A DNA stretch of 64,000 nt. Origin: Symbiodinium sp. CCMP2592 (lineage: Eukaryota; Sar; Dinophyceae; Suessiales; Symbiodiniaceae). Shown one piece after another: positions 10,501-20,420 of the stretch (position 1 is its first letter; each line of letters opens with the position of its first letter). The notes beneath the pieces were generated by a model. It was not told where the DNA came from. It saw only the letters and a program-made list of their open reading frames with translations, and made no database searches. Made by a program: the position numbers and the translations under genes. The stretch lies in contig CAJNDT010000332.1 of assembly GCA_905221615.1 (NCBI GenBank), positions 1-64,000 on the forward strand, read 5' to 3'.

Positions 10501-13500
10501 CGACGGGTTCGACCATGCTCAAGCAACCAATCCTTTGGAGGGTTCCCATCTTCAGTCAAGCTCAACGGCAACACGGTCAACTCATCGTCGACACGCTCAA
10601 TGTCAGGCAAGCGCGGCGGTCTATGCACAATGCTCCCAGACCTCTTCCCAAGCAACCCAAGCAACTCAAGGTCGTATCTCACTGGCAACAACATCTTCAC
10701 AGCAGGTGATGGCAGGATCTCAACCTCTCCCGGCCTCAGCTGGATCGAAGCCCAATGTGAAGCCTTCCCCAGAACAGGTCCCAGGTAGGCTCCATACGCA
10801 AATCGACCTGTGATTGCTGCTGCTTTGCTTGGTGGTGGCGCAACAAGAACAGTCCCACCGAAAACGTAGGTTTGGTGTGCTTTGTGCTGGTTCCCTCTCA
10901 GTCTCTGCAAAGGCGACAACATGGATCCAGACATGGTGTTGTATCTGTTATGCACTGCGCAAGCATGGGCAAACAACAAGCTAAAGGCTTTCCGATTGTT
11001 CCTCAACCCAACAAAGCTGTCCTGCATCTGCAACAAAATCCCACTGGCAACTTCTCTCAAAGCTCGAACCCCGCGTTCCGCCACAGGGGCGTGACGGCCT
11101 GCTGCGAACTGCTCGATGGTACCTTGGAATGTTGGGTGATCCTGCAGGAGCTGCTGCCACAACGCACGCATGTAACCCTCAGCGTCACAAGTGAAGAGGC
11201 AGTCTTTGTTGGACAAACCGAAATGCAAAAGCCACTGAGACATGTCTGCAACAATCGCTTCCTTCGGCCTATCACCATTCACGCAACCTATGGCAAAAGA
11301 CCTAGAATGCACAATGATCAAGAACTTCAGCGACCCATGCCAGAACTGATCAAGCTGTACCTCGTTCTGGTGCACATCGGTCCTTTGGCGGGCTTTCTTC
11401 AAACCCCTAGCTCTCACGCACACTTCGCAGGAACTGCTGTATGGAACATGCGACCGCAACTCATGCTCAAACAAGCTGAACCTAGGCAGCACATCTCTGT
11501 CACTTGCAATCCACCACGCATCAGAAGGCTCGGCGCTATTTTCTTTTCCACCACAAAACTCTGGGCCGTCACCTACAGAAGCTCCTCCTCCGGAACCGGG
11601 CTGCGCGAGCCCCTCGGCTGAACCCTCCGCCTCACCGGAGATCTCGATCTGGCCTTCGGCACTGCCGGAGGCTTCGGCAGGTGCCTCCCCCACTTCACCG
11701 ACACGATCTCCACCGATGGCGGCGATGGAGGGGTGTTGAGATCGTTGATCCGTGGCTTGAGCACAACCGGAGGCGGTGGTTTCGGCAGGCAGAGGCCGTG
11801 CAGCCCCCAACCGCCCCCCACAGGGCTGGTCCTCAACTGCTCGACCTCTTGCTCCTCGGATTCCGGCGTCTGATCCTTGGCATCCGTGACGGATATTGGT
11901 GGGTATGGTAGCACCGGCGGTTTCGGCCTGGCCTTCGACTTCACCACCTGTGGCTCCAGTGGCTCCGTCAAAGACTGAGCTGGCCCCTCTATGGTCTCGA
12001 GTGGCTCTGCATAGATCGCCGGCGTCTCCACATCCACGTGCCAAGGAGTCTCCTCGAGACCCTTCTGAAGGTGAGGCGTCTCCCTCTCTTCCATCTTGTT
12101 GCCCTCCATCCCGGACTGAGCTCCCTCCGCTGGCGACCTGCTCCCGCTGCTCACCGAAGACGTCGCTGACCTCGGGGACGTTACCCGAGACCACGCTCCC
12201 TGGAGAGTCTGCTGCAGAGCACTGTGCACCACCGTTGTGAGGTGCTCCGCGAAGTTCATCACTGGGGCCTGCTCCTCCTCGGTCTCCGAGACTCCGCCCC
12301 AGTCTGCTTCCATCGCCGTCCGAGCTGAAGAGCTCGGAAGTGAGGGATCTCTTGTACTTCTTTGTGGGTATGCTGTAGCACCATCCAACGTTGCTGTAAA
12401 CAGTCGTTCCTAGCTTCACTTCTTGGTTGCCGTTACTTAAGGACACCACAACACCTGAAGCACAAATCGACACCTGCCAGCCCCTCTGAGCCATTTGGCC
12501 GGTAGAGAGGATTGCGTGGTTGCAGCTTGGCGCAACGAGAGCACTCAAAGTAGCGCAAACGAGCCCCTCTACATCAGTGATAAAGCAGGCTCTCACGGAA
12601 ACTCTCCTACGCAAAACTATTGGCTCTCCGGAAGCAAGGCTGCACTCAACACTCACCGGACGCTCCTCCAGGACCTCGACGTGGCCACCATCTAGCATGC
12701 CCTCCCCGATCAAGTGACATGAAGCTCCAGAGTCTATCAACCAAGCACATTGCTCTTCAAAAGAAAACGTGGAGGCTCCAATGCTGTTCACCTGCTCGAC
12801 AACATGCTGTGGAAACAACTGACCACGCTCAACGTTCTCATGCCCTGTGTCTTCTGCAAAGCGAACGTGACCACGCAAAGCTGCTAGCTGACCATGTTCT
12901 TGCTGTTCTGCAACGTGACCATGCTGTTCTGCAACGTGACCATGCTGTTGTGCAAAACGACCATGCCCTTCGTGCTGTTGTAAAAAATCTCCCGAAACAT
13001 GCCATTCTTCATGAAAAAGATCTCGATCATGCCGCTGTTCAGGAAAATCACCGTGACCATGCCCTTGTGAAAGAAAACCTTCTCGACCACGCGCTTGGAA
13101 AGGGCCGGGCTGCGGCTCCAAAGCTCCAACCAAAAACGTCATCGTCACTTGCGGCGTCGTCGCTGTACTCTTTGCTGCTGCGCTCTTTGCTTTGGCCTTC
13201 GCAGAGGCCTTGTCGTCACCATTCTCGTTCTTCCGCGGCTTGGGACAGTCTCGAGCGAAGTGCCCCTTCTCACCGCAGTTGAAGCACTTCCCCTTGGTAG
13301 GCGAAGCAGACTGCGACCTTCCCTTCTCACCTTTTCCTTTTCCCTTCTTGTCTGGGCTCGTGCTCTTGCCTTTGTCTTTTCCTTTCTCCTTTCCTTTTCC
13401 TTTCTTTCCTTTTCCTTTGCCCTTCTCGAAGGCAGCCACCATCTCTTCAGTCCAAGCGGCCTTCCCAGTCTCCTTCTCATACCCGATGAGCCGAAGGTGG

Positions 13501-14678
13501 GAGTCATAAAACTTGATCGACGCAAGGACCTGCTCAAGAGTCTCACTCTTCCCGGGCAAGAGAACGTAGTGCTTGCAGTTCTCCGGCATGCACTTGAAGT
13601 GGAGCATCACCTTCTCAGCTTCCGATAGGCGCACAGACGGATAGGAACTCAAATTCCTGTCTGTTCTCAAGAGCTCTGCTTCGACCGCCCGATAAATGTC
13701 CAAAGGGCGCTGCAGATGTTTTCCGGGACGGTAGTTCAGGACAGACTCTCTAATCGCACTCGCTTCCATCCGGGACTGTATCCCGAACTCCAGGTTCAGC
13801 TTTCTGAAGGCCTCGTACCCACAAGCTGACCCCAACTGCTGCTGCTCTGCCTGGCGAACGATATCCAGTCCACGCTGGAACGTTCCCAAACTCTGCTTCA
13901 ACAAGTTGTGGAACCTTGCGCTTCTCGCAGCTGGTCCCTTCTCCAAGGTGTCTTGACGCACCACCTCTTCAGTGATGCTCGCCCTGTAAAGCTCGACGGG
14001 GTAGAAGTCGTCCAACAACGCAAGCCAAGAACTGATTCCCTCAACAAACTCGGTCCAGTAGTTGATCTCGCTGGACCGCGAAACCATCTTCTCAAAGTTC
14101 AACATGGGAATCTTTGGCAAGTACTGCTCTGCTTTGTTGTGCCTCACTCCTCCGGTGTCTTTGTCGACCTCCATTGGAGCAGGCTCTTCACCACTCTTCT
14201 CTTCTGCAGCCTTAGGGCTAGCTGCAGCCAAAGTTTGCTCTTGAAGTCTTCCAAGACCCTTCACAATCTGCATCAACTCGCTGATCTGAACAGACTGCGC
14301 TTGGATCTGGCTCGACTGGGCCTGGATCACACTCAAGGCCGCGTCAGCAGTAAAGGTTCCAGAAGTTGGCGCAGGAGGCTGCGTCACAGGAGGCACTTGT
14401 GCTGTACTTCCAGAACTCGCTGCTTGCTGTTGCACTTGCTGTGGTGCCGTAGGCGAACCAAACGCACTCGGAGTAGGCGTAGGCGGTCTCTGCGGTACTG
14501 AAGTCCTAGAAGGCGCCCTCGAAGAAGCACGTGCCCTTGAAGGCGAACGACCTCGAGTCTGCAGAGGCAAGTCAGCAGGCCTCCTAGGAGGACTGCGGTT
14601 CCTTCCACGGCTTCCACCACCCAAGCTGGACAACGAAGAGTCATCCCCACCGGCTGGCAGAGACACTGGTCTTCTCAT
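7548..14678 (-). CDS. Copia Gag-Pol polyprotein, intact, with extra C-terminal domain
   Basis: A single 2376-aa frame; the first ATG is at 14678, and an in-frame GTG lies two codons earlier. Order: Pro/Ser/Arg-rich N-terminus; Gag; Lys/Gly-rich tract; CCHC zinc knuckle CFNCGEKGHFARDC (about 465); a His/Gln-rich tandem repeat (QQHGHVAEQHGHVAEQ); aspartic protease LIDSGASCHLIG (about 650); integrase zinc site (HELRSH...CEVC, about 1075) and D,D,E core; RT with AYVDDLMIA (about 1785); RNase H (AYVDSNW about 1960, SSAEAEL about 2000, YSDSQAA about 2045). Beyond RNase H are about 265 further residues with LVWSSTPCTGGCLWQ (about 2222). All catalytic motifs look intact. Gag and Pol are in one frame without a shift site, so their ratio must be set by processing. 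Confidence 0.93.
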   Translation of the reverse strand: MRRPVSLPAGGDDSSLSSLGGGSRGRNRSPPRRPADLPLQTRGRSPSRARASSRAPSRTSVPQRPPTPTPSAFGSPTAPQQVQQQAASSGSTAQVPPVTQPPAPTSGTFTADAALSVIQAQSSQIQAQSVQISELMQIVKGLGRLQEQTLAAASPKAAEEKSGEEPAPMEVDKDTGGVRHNKAEQYLPKIPMLNFEKMVSRSSEINYWTEFVEGISSWLALLDDFYPVELYRASITEEVVRQDTLEKGPAARSARFHNLLKQSLGTFQRGLDIVRQAEQQQLGSACGYEAFRKLNLEFGIQSRMEASAIRESVLNYRPGKHLQRPLDIYRAVEAELLRTDRNLSSYPSVRLSEAEKVMLHFKCMPENCKHYVLLPGKSETLEQVLASIKFYDSHLRLIGYEKETGKAAWTEEMVAAFEKGKGKGKKGKGKEKGKDKGKSTSPDKKGKGKGEKGRSQSASPTKGKCFNCGEKGHFARDCPKPRKNENGDDKASAKAKAKSAAAKSTATTPQVTMTFLVGALEPQPGPFQARGREGFLSQGHGHGDFPEQRHDRDLFHEEWHVSGDFLQQHEGHGRFAQQHGHVAEQHGHVAEQQEHGQLAALRGHVRFAEDTGHENVERGQLFPQHVVEQVNSIGASTFSFEEQCAWLIDSGASCHLIGEGMLDGGHVEVLEERPVSVECSLASGEPIVLRRRVSVRACFITDVEGLVCATLSALVAPSCNHAILSTGQMAQRGWQVSICASGVVVSLSNGNQEVKLGTTVYSNVGWCYSIPTKKYKRSLTSELFSSDGDGSRLGRSLGDRGGAGPSDELRGAPHNGGAQCSAADSPGSVVSGNVPEVSDVFGEQREQVASGGSSVRDGGQQDGREGDASPSEGSRGDSLARGCGDAGDLCRATRDHRGASSVFDGATGATGGEVEGQAETAGATIPTNIRHGCQGSDAGIRGARGRAVEDQPCGGRLGAARPLPAETTASGCAQATDQRSQHPSIAAIGGDRVGEVGEAPAEASGSAEGQIEISGEAEGSAEGLAQPGSGGGASVGDGPEFCGGKENSAEPSDAWWIASDRDVLPRFSLFEHELRSHVPYSSSCEVCVRARGLKKARQRTDVHQNEVQLDQFWHGSLKFLIIVHSRSFAIGCVNGDRPKEAIVADMSQWLLHFGLSNKDCLFTCDAEGYMRALWQQLLQDHPTFQGTIEQFAAGRHAPVAERGVRALREVASGILLQMQDSFVGLRNNRKAFSLLFAHACAVHNRYNTMSGSMLSPLQRLRGNQHKAHQTYVFGGTVLVAPPPSKAAAITGRFAYGAYLGPVLGKASHWASIQLRPGEVEILPSPAVKMLLPVRYDLELLGLLGKRSGSIVHRPPRLPDIERVDDELTVLPLSLTEDGNPPKDWLLEHGRTRRCLACERGMFHGVKHSVTCRKRYRAWLEEQRENQPAAAGRQGGEEPSDVVPEPIGMDDEDPRVEVELPDDYDDVEVRDLWMPSVDDYLPSGSPPSVASEAEPSEEQGEAEEDEARGVGEIPMDVDACWSVASYDALDAVPLEFAENFAVGVECRASVFSSIEDDGWTELKMRDRIIYLQKPSFVRDDATDKPLDPTKTREGMTKEIRALDSLRVGDVVTKREADEYCRDHGIRILSTRWVVVEKKDGETKEDIVRARVVARDYASGSPTAAELGISSPTSSNEAFRSFLVFVSATDSDIVLADVSTAFLFALIVSPECVMLPPNIRFSDNSRVFMKLRKALYGLRSASLAWYKHLSELVKETGLHASDTEKSVFSGEYEFKGKKVWMLLLAYVDDLMIACKDREAALNLIERLGRSVKIKVTGILSRDKKIDFLGRVIQKVEWGLMLGLPEGYFTSVYESYGIKRGSPTPPDLRKILDESLEKPDSQRPLSTEAATKYRSAVGKISWAGQTRIDLTYFISVLSRGQSTPLVVHEACLRAFLRYLISVDHLKQLMSAEECSGRVEAYVDSNWAPERNNDRRSLSGCVILVDGFPIKAFTRTQTSVAMSSAEAELVAITEGAKEAVGVVALVQHIWGMFRTCQEPPAIYSDSQAAINIGSMHGLLRRVRHIDLRVCWTQAAIQDKLITLSWVPGAQNPADIFTKALGKPQVHWEKLGIIEHLPRQSLLLLDLDFDNEVLCTMLGRVVSAPVLERFSRQLDEVNPLRNRWVVVEFCTSVNSGMKVSAEAFRDLKVICITEEENGLSEDTIALTRSFIVRMVEHKVRVLVWSSTPCTGGCLWQHLHMGRAGHDARLRKLWGIQRMLWKNLCLLVSPVEGISAELQPYFAVEWPKTCQYWSWKDVKKVLASRERPVITSFVDGCAVGMIGADGALIHKRWRVDTDFEPLACALNSIRCTKDHVPSENFNLRETQHYPVALCDKVLQSLK

Positions 14679-14739
14679 TGTCACTCACGCTTCTCTCAAG
14701 CAACAACCAAGCACGTCCTTGCTGAAGCGTAGCCAGGAG

Positions 14740-14755
14740 CCACGCTCCGCTACCA
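14740..14755 (-). other. Primer-binding site of the copia element
   Basis: On the element strand TGGTAGCGGAGCGTGG follows the 5' LTR end with no gap. It starts with TGG, the complement of a tRNA CCA end, and resembles the initiator-Met-type site TGGTATCAGAGC used by many copia elements. Confidence 0.75.
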
Positions 14756-15325
14756 CGAAAAACTTCGAGACCGTCACAACCAAGTTCAAAACCTTGAAGT
14801 TGCAACCAAAAGCTCACGAAGCTCTCCCAGTCGGAAAACAAACTTCACGAAGTGGCTCAGGACAAACTGCAAAGCGAAGCGTTGCACTCGGACTTCTTTT
14901 TCACACTCGCGCTTGAGCCAAGCAGTTCGGTCACGCTTTCACTGCAGCAAAAACTTCTGAACTACAGCTTGCAACCAAACTCGCACAACCAACTCAGGCC
15001 CCTCAGAGACACTAGTGCTTCTGCTAAGCACTTCAAGCACTTCACAAAGATTCCCTTGAGGATCCTTTCAAACTGCAGTCTCATCCTTGAGGCAGTTGGC
15101 ACAAAACAAGCTCAAGACTCTTCAGACATGCTCAAACATGCTCAAAACATGCAAATACCATGCCGTTCTGCATGAAATTCTCTACTTGCTCAAAAACTCG
15201 ACTTGAAACACTTTTGCTCTCGCTGCTGACAGGTGTTGGTTCTTCAGGGCAAAACAAACGACAACTTACTTAAGCAACCATGCGAAGCAAGCTCCATCCC
15301 ACATCAACGGTGTCGAATTCCTTTA
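14756..15325 (-). repeat. 5' LTR of the intact copia element
   Basis: Copy of 6525-7094. It contains the promoter by position; I cannot point to a specific promoter motif. The 107-aa open frame inside it is present in both LTRs and is probably not coding. Confidence 0.9.
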
Positions 15326-15330
15326 GAAAT
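15326..15330. repeat. Target-site duplication GAAAT (right)
   Basis: Partner of 6520-6524. Confidence 0.8.
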
Positions 15331-15601
15331 AGTGCCCGAATGAACCCTTCATAGTGCCCAAATACATTTCCTTTCGTAAAGGAAGGAAAATCTCACTTTC
15401 GGAGGGGCATAAGCCGGCACTATTTGAAGGCGTCTACTATTCATGCACGGCAGCCTTGCCAAGTCCCTCCCAACACTTCTCCAGGCCTGAAAACCTCCGT
15501 CCAGGGCTTCCCTACCCTGCCACACTTTCGACAAGCTTTACGAACCCATTTTCGGGGCCCGGAAAACAACAAAAAACGTGGACACATCTGAGTGCTCACA
15601 G
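15331..15601. repeat. Repeat R1, copy 2, right part
   Basis: This continues copy 2 after the copia insertion: AGTGCCCGAATGAACCCTTC through GGGCCCGGAAAACAACAAAA, matching copy 1 at about 5025-5376. The right foldback arm present in copy 1 is replaced by a short unrelated stretch, so this copy no longer forms the full hairpin. Confidence 0.8.
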
Positions 15602-16069
15602 TTAAACAAGCATGAACACGCTGTCGCGTTGGTTCTCAGCTTTTCTTGCAAGTTTCGAGGTTTGGAGAAAGCTTCATCTCGCTGACTTTTCAGTCATGTG
15701 CATTCAAAATAAAACATTTATAGATGTGTTTTTTTGTAAATATTTTATATTTCAGAATTGATCTACAAATGTATCAACAAAAGAAGCTCTCTACTCCTTC
15801 TAAGACTCTGTTCCATTTTTTCTATGATCATCACACAGTGAGCTCAGCTGCTCTTAAAAGCTCAATGGAGGTCGAGGATTTCCACGCAAGAAAAAAGTGC
15901 TGGCCTCTAGACCATCCGACGACCAAGCAGAGCTTCTAAGTGAAAGGAAACAACACACAGACAGCATGTGTGCACTCGGCAGAGCAAGAAATCTTTCTTC
16001 GGAAGAATAGCTCGCTGTTGCGTTGTGATTCTGGCTTGCATTGCGTCCTTGTAGGATCTGCAGGTTCGG

Positions 16070-16165
16070 CCAGGGTTTCGGGTTTAGAGTTTAAAGGTTT
16101 GAGATTTTCAGGGCAGGCCCGGGTTTAGAGTTTGGGGTTTAAGGTTCAAGGTTTAAAAAAAATAA
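16070..16165 (+). repeat. Degenerate telomere-like GGGTTTAG repeats
   Basis: Several imperfect copies of GGGTTTAGAGTTT and GGGTTTAAGG, close to the plant/dinoflagellate-type TTTAGGG telomere unit but too diverged to be a working telomere. Similar traces occur at 52135-52300, 59575-59600 and 60050-60250. Confidence 0.5.
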
Positions 16166-16311
16166 ATATATGTATATACAAATCATAGATATGTATGCGT
16201 ACAATCAGGGTTTAATTCATTTAACTTCAGGCCATTTAACTCTACATTCAACTTTAAGTGGTTTAGAAGTTAAATCAAGCTTTTGTAATCTTTGGGCGGA
16301 TTTAACTCGGC

Positions 16312-16402
16312 ACATATATATACACACATTTATATATATATATATATATACTAACATACATGCATGTGTTACATGCATATGATGGTTGTAAAAACACACA
16401 CA

Positions 16403-16433
<31 letters not shown>

Positions 16434-16434
16434 G
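16312..16434. repeat. (TA)n microsatellites
   Basis: Two TA-rich runs, 16312-16352 and 16400-16434. Similar runs occur at 20196-20238, 20926-20948 and 23495-23530. Confidence 0.9.
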
Positions 16435-17759
16435 GGATCGAACCTTGCAATATGTATATATGCGTACATACGGTTGCACAACTCTTTCTTTTCGTCGGCG
16501 GAGGGTTCCTTCTTCACAGTCACCTAGGCCTTGGGGGCAGTTTTAGGCTTTCCCATGGCTGGCAAGGGAGCTGAGGAAACTAAGGGCAGAGGGCACAGCG
16601 AAGCTCGCAGCCAAACTCGCAGCAGGCAGAGCAGTCAGTGCAAAGGTGCGATCCGACTGCATGTTGCATGCACAGGCAACTCAGCAACTGCCAGGAGGCC
16701 TTCACAGGAGCCTCCTCAATTAAAATATAGGCAACAAAGCTAGGAGCTGCAGAAGCTCCTTCTGCTTGTTGTTGCTTGAACAATTAAAAATGCATAAATA
16801 TTCTATGTGAAACTTGCAGGGTTCGGGTCCTATGTATGTATACAGTGTGAGAAAGTTCTGTTTGCAAGGTTAACATGTTTGCGAGCGTTCCACTTGTTAT
16901 TTTGAGTTTTGAAGGAACACCGGCAAAATGCAAAACAGAGCTGGCGAGGTTTATATACTGTTGCACGCAACGGCCAGCTGTGCACGCAGATGTGGCATCT
17001 GCTCGACGAAAAAACGGCATAACTGGGCCCCAGAAATGGCTCCCAAATCTGAGCTCTAATCTGGGGCCCCGAATTGCGTGAGCTTGTATGTCCAACGAAG
17101 AAAGCCAAAATCGGGAGCCCCGTTTCGGTGCCCGGACTAGAGCTGCTTTTTGGAACCCGTTTCAGCTGGAAAACTGCACGGAAAAACAAAATTCCTTCCG
17201 CATGCTGTTTGGATCAACGTCCAAGAAAGCCAACATGCTGTGAAATGTGAGATACTTTTGAAAAAATTGCCAAATTTGCCATCGGCTGCCGTTTCAAGAC
17301 AAGTGCTTCTGTTCTTGTTCGTACAAGATCTTTCCCGCACAGGGGAGGCCCTTCGAGGCTTCCTACGATTCTGTAGGAAAAAAGAGCTCCTGCAAGTGGA
17401 GCTTCCCAGTGCAAAAACAGCCCACGTACAGCAAGCAATCGAAACAGTTGAAGATACAAGCTGAGATTAACATCTACCAGTAGATGCTGCAAAATCCTCG
17501 CATCAGCGTGCCAGCATTTAGCCGCAGCAAACTTATCAAGAGCATTACCACAGGAGGGCGGCGAGCCTCATGTGCATCAGAGGTGAGCCTGTTTAACGTC
17601 TTTGGTCTCGACCCAAACTGCAGATAGCAGACGTGCTTTTTGCAGCCTTACTTCAAAGCAGCAAATCCAAATGCAGCGCAAGATGTGCGATGGAACTGGG
17701 CCACACCTGCAGCCACTGTCCTGAACATCTTCTTCAGTTCCACTCTTCTCTGAAACATA

Positions 17760-18580
17760 ATGCGCGAGCTGGAGAAACCATGGGAACCCACATGTACCCC
17801 ACAGGGAACCGAGCTGACACACTGCAAGAGCCAAGGGAGCCCGCCCAGACCTTTGCGCAATATATGCTGGGAAAACCATGGGAACCCACTTGCAATGCTG
17901 CAAAAAGCAAGGAATTTACAGGGAACCCACCGTCGATGCTGTTAAACCATGGGAACCCAAAAAAAATGCGGCAAAAAACTAAGAAACCCACAGGGAACCC
18001 AGCTGACATGCTGCAAAAGCCAAAAGAGCCTATTGGAAAACCATGGGAACCCACTTCAAATGCCGCAAAAACCCGGGAACCGAACAGAGAACCCACCGTA
18101 TCGACGGTGAAAAACCATGGGAGCCCATTTAAAAATGCTGCAAAAACTAGGGAACCCACAGGGAACCCACCGTCCATGCTGCAAAAACCATGGGAATCTA
18201 CAAGACAGCTAAGTGAAGAACATACACAGACCACCCGAAATGCTGCAAAAAACAAAGGAACCCATATGTTGCCCACCTGAAGTGTTGCAAAAAACAAGGG
18301 AACCCACAGAGAATCCACCGTCGATATTCGTAAAAACCATGGGAACCCACTTAAAAATGCTGCAAAAACTTGGGAACCCACAGGGAACCCACCGTCCATG
18401 CTGCAAAAACCATGGGAATCTACAAGAAAGCTAAATGAAGAACATACACAGACCCACCCGAAATGCTGCAAAAAACAAGGGAACCCATATGTAGCCCACC
18501 TGAAGTGCTGCAAAAAACAAGGGAACCCACAGGGAACCCACCCCATCTGCTGCAAAAACCAAGGGAACCCACTTACACAC
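17760..18580. repeat. GGGAACCCAC minisatellite with 222-bp higher-order repeat
   Basis: Iterated blocks of CCATGGGAACCCAC and ATGCTGCAAAAAC, with variants. A larger unit repeats with a period of about 222 bp: 18137-18305 and 18359-18530 share the same block order, including GGGAATCTACAAGA and GAAGAACATACACAGAC. Because the core has no stop in several frames, long open frames appear on both strands (215 aa plus, 302 aa minus). Their amino-acid repeats simply mirror the DNA repeat, so I do not call them genes. Confidence 0.9.
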
Positions 18581-18599
18581 CCTTTGGGTAGTATAACAC

Positions 18600-20195
18600 T
18601 ATTAGAACGGTGGAAGGTCCCAGACATGCCGGAGTCAATCAAACTCAGTTGGCAGCTGAGTATTATACCACCGGCTTTGTCCTAAGGGTGAAATCATTTG
18701 CCCGCCACCTCTGGGCTCGTTCAGGTTCCCTCGTCTGTATCCTCACACCCTGCAGCATACAATCTCGAATCAAACTGCGGCGGATCAGTAGAGTCTGCCT
18801 GTCCTAGCTTTCTGCAAGCGGACAATTTCGGATCCAGATTTCCCATGCTGCGCGTTGCTCTACGTAAAAGACTACGGCGCTCAGCTTCGACCTTGCAACA
18901 GGCTCAACATTTCAGAAGCGAATGAGCATGATATGACGGGCTCACATTCGTGCATTCGGAAAAACCTGCTAGATGTCAACAAAAAGTTTTGGCTGCCCAC
19001 ATGGACTACAGCAAGGCTCACTTACTCATCCTAAACCCTACACCGCAACGCAACCACGTTTTGTGGCCTTCAGAAAAAGAAGGCTGGGATTACGTCAAAG
19101 CAAGGCTTCGTCACTGACTAGCCGGAAAGTTTACCAGCTGCTCAGGCAACAGTTTGGGCAATGCTCATACATTCACTGGCTCAGATGGCAGACCTCATTG
19201 CCAGATGGCAAACCCCACTCCGCAGAGTCATCGCTTTTAGTGCCGGGCTCAAAGCCCGTAAAACATTCGTGCCCTGCCTCAGACAAGGCTTGCACACTGC
19301 TGAACCGCTCACGCTCAACCGAAGACGAAGAAGTTACTAGCTGCCACGCAACAGTTCGGGTCACAGCCAAGCTCTCTCACCCACTGCTTCGGCAGGGCTC
19401 GCACCGCTGACCACTCTCAGCGCCGGGCTCAAAGCCGTAAACATTCATTCCCTTGGAAAAGAAAGAGCGAAGCTTGGTCACTGCTCACCCGACACCGAAG
19501 AAGAATTTACGCGCTGCAGGCAGCCGTTCGTCGCAGCAAAGCTCACTCATTCACACTCACTGACTCACGTACTAAAAGCTGGCAGAGCTTAGTCACTGCT
19601 CAACAAATACTCGCTGCTGGGGCAACAGTTCAACACCAGAGAGGCGACAGCGAAGCTCACTGACCGCTGATCACTCTCAGTGCCGGGCTCAACGCGCGTT
19701 AAAACATTTGCGCCATCGTGTGAGAAACGACAAGGGTTAATTACTGCGATTCAGAAAGCTGCCGTGCTACTGTTTTGGCCTGGGCAAGTTCAAACATCTA
19801 CATTCGACGGGGCAGCAGACAGAACCATGCCTTGCGAAGTCGTTTTTGCTCTGCTTTCAGGATCTTAGCGACTCTGCGCGCTTCTACCTGCTTTGGACGA
19901 AAGACAATCAAGACATCTTGTAGACACGCAGACAATACCACACCTTTGCATCCTGACGCTCCTGTCGCAGGCGGGCCAGACGGGCGGACAAAGTCTCCTA
20001 GCAACAGGCAGACGAGGAAGGACCATTTATTTACGAAGGACGTTCTACACTCCTGCGGCAACTCCACTCTTTGAGGGGGAGGAACAGGAGGTGCTTCCAC
20101 GTCGGACATCGTTGCAACACATGGGCCAAAAGAACGCTCGAATTACGGAGCCAACTCCGGAAGCTGTTCTCTAGGATGCTTGGAAGGGCCTCCTC
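18600..20195. other. Diverged repeat region, no gene called
   Basis: It contains at least three diverged copies of a segment around GCCGGGCTCAAAGCC..GTAAA.CATTC (about 19242, 19423 and 19681), spaced about 180-260 bases apart, with further GCTCACTCAC/CAGTT blocks between. Open frames are short and lack motifs. Confidence 0.5.
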
Positions 20196-20237
20196 TGTAT
20201 ATATATATATACATATACATATACAACATATGTATAT

Positions 20238-20420
20238 ATGACCCAGGTGAAGAACAGCGACCAGCCAGACAAGGTTGCGGTGTACAAGCACTACGCAAGC
20301 CTCGGCCGCTGCGACAAGCACAAGAAAGAGTTGTTGTCGTTGTGGAAGAACGACAAGACTTGCAAGTGGAACGGGAGTTGGTCCAAAAGGGTGACTTTCA
20401 CCGAGAAGGAAGAAGCCGAA
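20238..20420 (+). pseudogene. N-terminal domain of the transposase-like gene
   Basis: The frame beginning at ATG 20238 encodes a compact charged domain (DKVAVYKHYASLGRCDKHKK, then LWKNDKTCKW). This pattern, an aromatic helix start followed by KKELL..WK.DK.C.W, is one I recall at the start of many dinoflagellate repeat-family proteins. It follows a TA microsatellite. The frame degenerates after about 60 residues. Confidence 0.4.

Larger units (their letters stand above)
6520..15330 (-). mobile_element. Complete Ty1/copia retrotransposon, about 8.8 kb
   Basis: In element order on the minus strand: 5' LTR (14756-15325), primer-binding site (14740-14755), one Gag-Pol frame (14678-7548), a small ORF (7441-7073), polypurine tract (7103-7095) and 3' LTR (7094-6525), with GAAAT duplications outside. 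All parts needed for transposition appear intact, and the LTRs show no difference. The element sits inside repeat R1 copy 2, so it is younger than that duplication. It was probably active recently; whether it still is cannot be read from sequence. Confidence 0.9.
15602..17759. other. Non-coding stretch with telomere-like and AT repeats
   Basis: About 2.2 kb with no gene recognised. It contains degenerate TTTAGGG-like motifs (16070-16165), (TA)n tracts (16312-16352 and 16400-16434) and otherwise unremarkable DNA. The open frames here are short and lack motifs. Confidence 0.5.

Noticed and set aside
17734-18642. 302-aa minus-strand open frame
   Set aside because: It is a translation of the GGGAACCCAC minisatellite. 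The opposite strand is open too, and the amino-acid repeats track the DNA repeat.
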